Below are positions 60,304 through 64,000 of a stretch of 64,000 nt of DNA, piece after piece. This stretch comes from Planctomycetota bacterium (GTDB lineage Bacteria > Planctomycetota > UBA1135 > GCA-002686595). The notes below the pieces were generated by a model. It ran no database searches, was not told the origin of the DNA, and saw only the letters and a program-made list of their open reading frames with translations. Numbering within the stretch: position 1 is the stretch's first letter; every line of letters begins with the position of its first letter. The DNA lies in NCBI GenBank assembly GCA_021413885.1, contig JAIOPM010000025.1, positions 62,001-126,000 on the forward strand. Reading direction: 5' to 3'. A program made the translations under genes and the position numbers.

Positions 60304-60319
60304 CGGCACGGTTCCTGCC
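60304..60319 (+). promoter_or_regulatory. sigma-54 promoter candidate for the DUF1328 gene
   Basis: CGGCACG-GTTC-CTGCC with full spacing, 66 bases before ATG 60385. First -12 base differs (C for T). Confidence 0.45.
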
Positions 60320-60384
60320 CCTTGCTCGTCGACGGCCAACACTTCGTCGGCCGTCGTCCGTGTGTGAACCACAGGAGGTTTCTC

Positions 60385-60564
60385 ATGCTGCGTTGGGCAA
60401 TGGGCTTCTTCATCATCGCGTTGATCGCGGCGCTGCTCGGCTTCGGCGGGATCGCGGGTACCGCGTCCAGCATCGCCGTCACGCTGTTCTGGGTCTTCGT
60501 CGTGCTGTTCCTCGTCTCTCTGCTCGTGTCGCTGGTCACCGGCAAGCGTGCACCGACACCGTGA
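60385..60564 (+). CDS. DUF1328 (YtjA) small membrane protein
   Basis: 59 residues, usual YtjA/DUF1328 size. Two hydrophobic segments ([48 protein letters not shown]) with the family motif FxIIALIAAxxGFGGIAGxA. Envelope-stress-inducible in several bacteria. AGGAGG precedes the ATG. Transcribed with or near a -24/-12 site; a hairpin follows. Confidence 0.93.
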   Translation: MLRWAMGFFIIALIAALLGFGGIAGTASSIAVTLFWVFVVLFLVSLLVSLVTGKRAPTP

Positions 60565-60579
60565 GTCTCGCGCCGAGCC

Positions 60580-60615
60580 CCGGTCGTCGACGGGCTTTCG
60601 TCCGTGTACGACCGG
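60580..60615 (+). terminator. hairpin after the DUF1328 gene
   Basis: Perfect 8-bp stem CCGGTCGT / ACGACCGG with an inner ACGG/CCGT pairing. No T-run. Confidence 0.4.
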
Positions 60616-60707
60616 CGGCTTCGCGCGCGCGCGGGCGGCGCGAGCGGTGAGTCGCTCGACAAACATGCGACTTCGATTCGCGCCCGGAGTTCGGCGGGGC
60701 GCGCCGC

Positions 60708-60723
60708 GGGAACGCGAGTTGCC
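60708..60723 (+). promoter_or_regulatory. sigma-54 promoter candidate for the 60782 kinase-like gene
   Basis: GGGAACG-CGAG-TTGCC with exact spacing, 59 bases before ATG 60782. Confidence 0.55.
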
Positions 60724-60781
60724 ATCTCGGGAACGTGTGCGTTGCGGGTTCCTCGCCAGTTCGTCAACTTGATCGGGAACG

Positions 60782-61489
60782 ATGAGTGCGGAGAAGGATT
60801 TCGCTGCGTCGGTGGACGACGCCGGAACGAATGCGTTCCGCGACCGTGTGCAAAGAGCGCTGTCCCACGACTTGCGGACGCCGCTCGGAACGATCGCGAA
60901 CTACGCGACGATCCTCGAGTACCACGAGCAGGGGAAGCCCGACGAAGTGCGGGTGTTCGGCTCGCGGATCCGCGCGAGCGCGGTGCGCATCGGCGCGATG
61001 CTCGAGGCGCTGACCGAGGCGCTGCGGCTCGCGCGCGCGGGCTCCGACACGAACGACGTCGATCTCGCGGGGCTGTTGCGCGAGCTGCTCTCGAGCACGG
61101 GCCTTTCCGCCACGTACACCGAAGCTCTCGCGCGACCGGTGCGACGTTGCAAGGTCGATCCGGCGCTCGTGAGCTTCACGTGGCGCGCGTTCCTCGAGCT
61201 GCAATCCGAGGCGGCGTCGCACGCGCTCCTCGAGCTCGGCTTGGCGGTGGAGCACGACGAGCGCGGGACTGCAATCGATCTGTGGACGGGCGCGCCGAGT
61301 GAACACACCGCGGATCCGGCGCTCGCGCAAGCGTTCGCGCGTGAGTTGCAGGAGCGTCCGGCGCTCGAAGGCTGCTTCGCGCTCGGACTCGCCGAGGACT
61401 TGGTCCGTCTGCGCGGCGGAAGCCTCGGGCTTTGGGGCCGCCCCGGCGCGGCCGCGCGGTTGCGGCTGACTCTGCCGCACGCTCGCTGA
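60782..61489 (+). CDS. histidine-kinase-like protein with intact H box but unrecognisable ATP lid
   Basis: 235 residues, cytosolic. The dimerisation helix has the phosphoacceptor in LSHDLRTPLGTIANYATILEYH (His ~28), so it can accept a phosphoryl group. The C-terminal part (about 120-235) resembles a shrunken HATPase fold: VSFTWRAFLELQSEA where the N box should be, no DxGxG, and a weak G2-like GLAEDLVRLRGGSLGLWGRPGAAARLRLTLP. It may be a phosphotransfer protein or depend on another kinase. The island's intact activator (58849) and the CHASE3 sensor (63315) are possible partners. Has its own sigma-54 site. Confidence 0.75.
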   Translation: MSAEKDFAASVDDAGTNAFRDRVQRALSHDLRTPLGTIANYATILEYHEQGKPDEVRVFGSRIRASAVRIGAMLEALTEALRLARAGSDTNDVDLAGLLRELLSSTGLSATYTEALARPVRRCKVDPALVSFTWRAFLELQSEAASHALLELGLAVEHDERGTAIDLWTGAPSEHTADPALAQAFARELQERPALEGCFALGLAEDLVRLRGGSLGLWGRPGAAARLRLTLPHAR

Positions 61490-61507
61490 GCGCGCGCCGT
61501 CTTCGGT

Positions 61508-61523
61508 CGGAGCGCGACTTGCT
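61508..61523 (+). promoter_or_regulatory. sigma-54 promoter candidate for the ferritin-like gene
   Basis: CGGAGCG-CGAC-TTGCT, correct spacing and a full TTGC, 71 bases before ATG 61594. Confidence 0.5.
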
Positions 61524-61593
61524 TCCGAGCGCGAGTTCGGTCCGTGCGAGCGGACCGCGTCGTCCCACGCGTCCTTCATCTCGAGGAGCTTCC

Positions 61594-62181
61594 ATGTCGC
61601 GATCCAAGGAACTGTCCGATGTCCGTTCGATTCGAGCTCGCGCGCGCCGACACATCGAGCGCGGTGCGGTCACCGAGAGTTACGGCGCGGATCGAGAGGT
61701 CGTTCTGCGGTTGCTCAACGAAGCGTTGGCGACCGAGATCGTTTGCACATTGCGCTACAAACGCCACTACTTCATGGCGTCGGGTCTGAACGCGGACGCG
61801 GCCGCCGCGGAATTCCTCGAGCACGCGCTGCAAGAGACCGAGCACGCCGACCGCATCGCGGAACGCATCGTCCAACTCGGCGGCGAGCCGGACTTCTCGC
61901 CCGACGATCTCGCGGGCCGCAGCCACGCCGAATACGTCGCCGGTCGCGACTTGGCCGAGATGCTGCGCGAAGACCTGGTCGCCGAGCGCATCGCGGTCGA
62001 GTCGTATTCGGAGATGATCCGCTTCATCGGCGACGGCGACTCGACGACGCGCACGCTGCTCGAGAGCATCCTCGCGGTCGAAGAGAAACACGCCGAGGAC
62101 CTGGCCAGTCTGCTGTCCGACTTCGCGCCGCCGAAGGAGCCCGTCGCGCCGAAGAAGCGCGCGGCGCCGCGTCGTCGCTGA
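61594..62181 (+). CDS. ferritin-like (bacterioferritin-type) di-iron protein
   Basis: 195 residues. The four-helix bundle with metal ligands is recognisable: Glu in LLNEALATEIVCTLRYKRHYF, Glu and His in LEHALQETEHADRIAERI, Glu in REDLVAERIAVESYSEMI and Glu/His in ILAVEEKHAEDL. This matches the bacterioferritin/Dps-like arrangement E..ExxH..E..ExxH. Iron storage or oxidative protection is likely. An N-terminal 30-residue extension and a basic C-terminal tail are unusual. Followed after 14 bases by the DUF502 gene, likely an operon. Confidence 0.88.
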   Translation: MSRSKELSDVRSIRARARRHIERGAVTESYGADREVVLRLLNEALATEIVCTLRYKRHYFMASGLNADAAAAEFLEHALQETEHADRIAERIVQLGGEPDFSPDDLAGRSHAEYVAGRDLAEMLREDLVAERIAVESYSEMIRFIGDGDSTTRTLLESILAVEEKHAEDLASLLSDFAPPKEPVAPKKRAAPRRR

Positions 62182-62195
62182 ATCGGAGCTCGACC

Positions 62196-62843
62196 ATGCA
62201 ACGCATGTTCACCAAGTGCTTTCGCGCCGGCCTCGCCGTCGCGATACCGCTCTGCGTGACCTTCGGCGTCCTCGCGTACCTGCTGATCTCCGTCGACGGT
62301 TGGTTCCGGTGGTCGCTGCCGGAGCGCGCGCAGTTGCCGGGCGTCGGCGTGGTCTTGGCGGTGGTGCTCGTCGCGGCGGTCGGCGCGTTCGCCGGCGCGA
62401 GTTTGACCGCGAGTTACGTCGGCGGCGTCGAGCGGTTCCTGCTGCGCGTGCCGGGAGTCAAGTTGCTCTACGGTGCGATCAAGGACTTCTCCGATGCGCT
62501 CGTCGGCAAGACGAAGCGTTTCGACAAGCCGGTACTCGTGCAGCTCGGCGGCGGCCTCGACGCAGGCGTGATCGGCTTCGTCACCCGCGACAATCTCGAG
62601 TCGCTCGGCATGGCCGGCAAGGTCGCTGTGTACTTCCCGCAGTCGTACAACTTCGGCGGCAACTTGTTGATCCTGCCGCGCGAGCGTGTCATCGCGATCG
62701 ACGTCGACAGCGCGCGCGTGATGACGTTCGTGATGTCGGGCGGCGTCGCCGACACCAGCGACGGTCATGACTTCGCGACGGCAGAGCGACGCGGCCGCAC
62801 GGCCGGTCTGCGCGCGGGCGCCGCGCGCTGGAACTCGCGATGA
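62196..62843 (+). CDS. DUF502 membrane protein
   Basis: 215 residues with two hydrophobic segments (FRAGLAVAIPLCVTFGVLAYLLI and VGVVLAVVLVAAVGAFAGASL). The DUF502 signature follows: VPGVKLLYGAIKDFSDAL ... VLVQLGGGLDAGVIGFVT ... KVAVYFPQSYNFGGNLLILPRERVIAIDV. Function is unknown; found widely in diderm bacteria and plants (COV-like). Co-transcribed with the ferritin-like gene (14-base gap). Confidence 0.93.
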   Translation: MQRMFTKCFRAGLAVAIPLCVTFGVLAYLLISVDGWFRWSLPERAQLPGVGVVLAVVLVAAVGAFAGASLTASYVGGVERFLLRVPGVKLLYGAIKDFSDALVGKTKRFDKPVLVQLGGGLDAGVIGFVTRDNLESLGMAGKVAVYFPQSYNFGGNLLILPRERVIAIDVDSARVMTFVMSGGVADTSDGHDFATAERRGRTAGLRAGAARWNSR

Positions 62844-62858
62844 ACGCGCGCGTCGTCG

Positions 62859-62873
62859 CGGCATGGCGGTTGA
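62859..62873 (+). promoter_or_regulatory. weak sigma-54-like site before the DUF3185 gene
   Basis: CGGCATG-GCGG-TTGA: -24 and spacing fit, but the -12 lacks the final C. 90 bases before ATG 62964. Confidence 0.25.
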
Positions 62874-62963
62874 CGAAGTCGACTCGCGAGCCGCGCGCTC
62901 ATCACGGCCGGATCGTCCGGCCCTGCGTCGCCCGCAAGACTCCCATCGAAAGCGGACGACACC

Positions 62964-63167
62964 ATGAAGTCCTCGTACCTGCTCTCCCTCGTCTTCCTCG
63001 CGATCGGCATCGCGTTCGTCGTGTGGGGCATCAGCGCCAACAACTCGCTCGCTTCCGAGATGTCGGAGGCCGTCCACGGCGCGCCCAGCAACAAGTCGAT
63101 GGCTCTGCTCGCTCTCGGCGCGCTCGCGAGCGTCGTCGGTGTCGTCGGCCTGATCCGTCGTCGGTGA
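62964..63167 (+). CDS. DUF3185 small membrane protein
   Basis: 67 residues with two hydrophobic segments (LLSLVFLAIGIAFVVWGISANNSLASEMSEAVHGAPSNKSMALLALGALASVVGVVGLI). The motif GIxANxSLxSxxSxxxxGxPxxKSxxLLxxGxxxxxxGxxGL is that of DUF3185. Common in stress islands with CsbD, DUF883 and PRC-barrel genes. Confidence 0.9.
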   Translation: MKSSYLLSLVFLAIGIAFVVWGISANNSLASEMSEAVHGAPSNKSMALLALGALASVVGVVGLIRRR

Positions 63168-63314
63168 TCCATTCGTCGGTATTCGGCGCGCCACCTCCCG
63201 AGCCTCCGGTCCATGACGGAGAAGTTCGTCGCGCGACGGCGGTCGGTCCGGTGAGATGATGTCCGCGAGCGTGTCCGACGCGCGCTCACCACTCCGGACA
63301 TCGGGGAGATTCGA

Positions 63315-64000
63315 ATGCGCAAGGAACTGAGCGACCCGCTGTCGACCCTGACCGCCGTCGGGCGGATCCTCAAGATCTCGAACGCCGGCGTGGTTCTCGC
63401 GCTGGCGCTGCTCGTGACGCTCTTGATCGTCAACACGGTCACGACGTACCGCAACGTGCGTCGAGTCCAATTCGATACGGCGCGAGTCGAACGCGCGCAC
63501 AAGCTGATCGACGCGATCCAGGCGGTCGCGCTCGCCGTCACCACGGCCGAAGCGGCTCAACGCGGATACGTCATCACCGGTGACCAGCTCTACTTGGAGC
63601 CGTATGAGGACGCGCTTCGCGCGCTGCCGAACGCGCTCGAGGGTTTGAAGATCGCCGCGACCGGGCGCGAGGATCATCAAGTGCTGGTCGCCGAGCTGAT
63701 CGCCCGCGCGGACGAGCGCGTTCGCATCCTCCGCGAGGTGGTCGCGCTGCGCGCCGAACACGGCGTCGAGGCCGCCAGCGCGTACATCATGGGCGGCGAC
63801 GGCCGTCGAGTCATGGCGGCGACGCGCGAAACCATCGCGAAGATGATGATCCACGAGCGCGCGAACCTCGATGAGAGTACGCAGACGACGATCCGAGAAT
63901 CCAACGCCGCGATCACGAGTTGGCTGCTGACGAGCGGCGCGACCGCGGTCCTGTTCATCGGCGCGGTCCTCTTCATGCGCGCGAACGTCCTCGCGCGCAA
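63315..64000 (+). CDS. CHASE3-domain sensor, N-terminal part only
   Basis: The ATG at 63315 (GGGGAGA nine bases before) opens a frame that leaves the window after ~228 residues. It has an N-terminal membrane helix (NAGVVLALALLVTLLIVNTV, ~24-44), then a CHASE3-type all-helical periplasmic domain (ALAVTTAEAAQRGYVITGDQLYLEPYEDALRALPNALEGL ... LRAEHGVEAASAYI). A second membrane helix (LLTSGATAVLFIGAVLFM) ends the visible part. CHASE3 with TAEAAQRGYVITGD is usual in sensor histidine kinases and chemoreceptors. The catalytic domain lies outside, so kinase versus methyl-accepting protein cannot be decided. The likely input for the stress-island regulator. Confidence 0.85.
   Translation, partial: MRKELSDPLSTLTAVGRILKISNAGVVLALALLVTLLIVNTVTTYRNVRRVQFDTARVERAHKLIDAIQAVALAVTTAEAAQRGYVITGDQLYLEPYEDALRALPNALEGLKIAATGREDHQVLVAELIARADERVRILREVVALRAEHGVEAASAYIMGGDGRRVMAATRETIAKMMIHERANLDESTQTTIRESNAAITSWLLTSGATAVLFIGAVLFMRANVLAR

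Overview
The window is a GC-rich chromosomal segment from a motile, diderm (Gram-negative-type) bacterium. Evidence for an outer membrane includes an MlaA-type lipoprotein, a beta-barrel-like protein and several lipoproteins. Gene content (flagellar export genes next to sigma-54 regulators, thioredoxin-like and Ala/Arg-rich secreted proteins, carboxypeptidase-regulatory-like repeats, an M1 peptidase, a sulfatase-fold hydrolase) would fit Planctomycetota or another deep-branching GC-rich phylum. I infer this and cannot prove it from sequence alone. No tRNA, rRNA, CRISPR, insertion sequence or prophage was seen.

Region 1 (1-8127, minus strand): eight tightly packed, mostly overlapping genes read leftward. 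They start with a sigma-54 AAA+ protein that has lost Walker A, Walker B and GAFTGA. A histidine-kinase homologue without its histidine, a receiver/anti-sigma-type ATPase fusion, a membrane protein and two TPR proteins follow. The operon ends with an intact PAS histidine kinase and an NtrC-type regulator whose receiver domain is broken by an out-of-frame deletion in this sequence. It therefore holds one apparently active and one degenerate two-component pair.

Region 2 (8278-26788): the flagellar locus. Four short flagellin genes, each followed by its own hairpin, precede fliD and fliS. The export/assembly operon fliO-P-Q-R-flhB-A-F-G-fliA follows, with two tiny proteins and two lipoproteins at its end. 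A convergent gene encodes a FlgM-like anti-sigma-28 candidate carrying four copies of an RIKNAR-type repeat and a good sigma-28 promoter candidate. The 796-bp gap between flagellins 3 and 4 can fold extensively and ends in a strong terminator.

Region 3 (26994-54960): housekeeping and envelope genes in small units: M1 peptidase, sfsA, SGNH hydrolase, Xaa-Pro aminopeptidase, prfB with a classical +1 programmed frameshift, double-thioredoxin protein, sulfatase-fold hydrolase, membrane glycosyltransferase, TPR/WD40 protein, fused E1 alpha-beta dehydrogenase with a malonyltransferase-like partner, GH63-like glycosidase, S10 peptidase and an MlaA-hydrolase fusion. Several first genes lack a Shine-Dalgarno sequence and have a TANNNT box 7-9 bases before the ATG, which suggests leaderless transcripts.

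Region 4 (54984-64000): an envelope/general stress island (hydrophilic protein, DUF883/holin-like membrane operon, CsbD, PRC-barrel, DUF1328, ferritin-like, DUF502, DUF3185) around an intact sigma-54 response regulator. Seven or eight of its transcription units have a -24/-12 (GG-N10-GC) promoter match 60-150 bases before the start codon, so the island looks like one sigma-54 regulon. The window ends inside a CHASE3 sensor gene.
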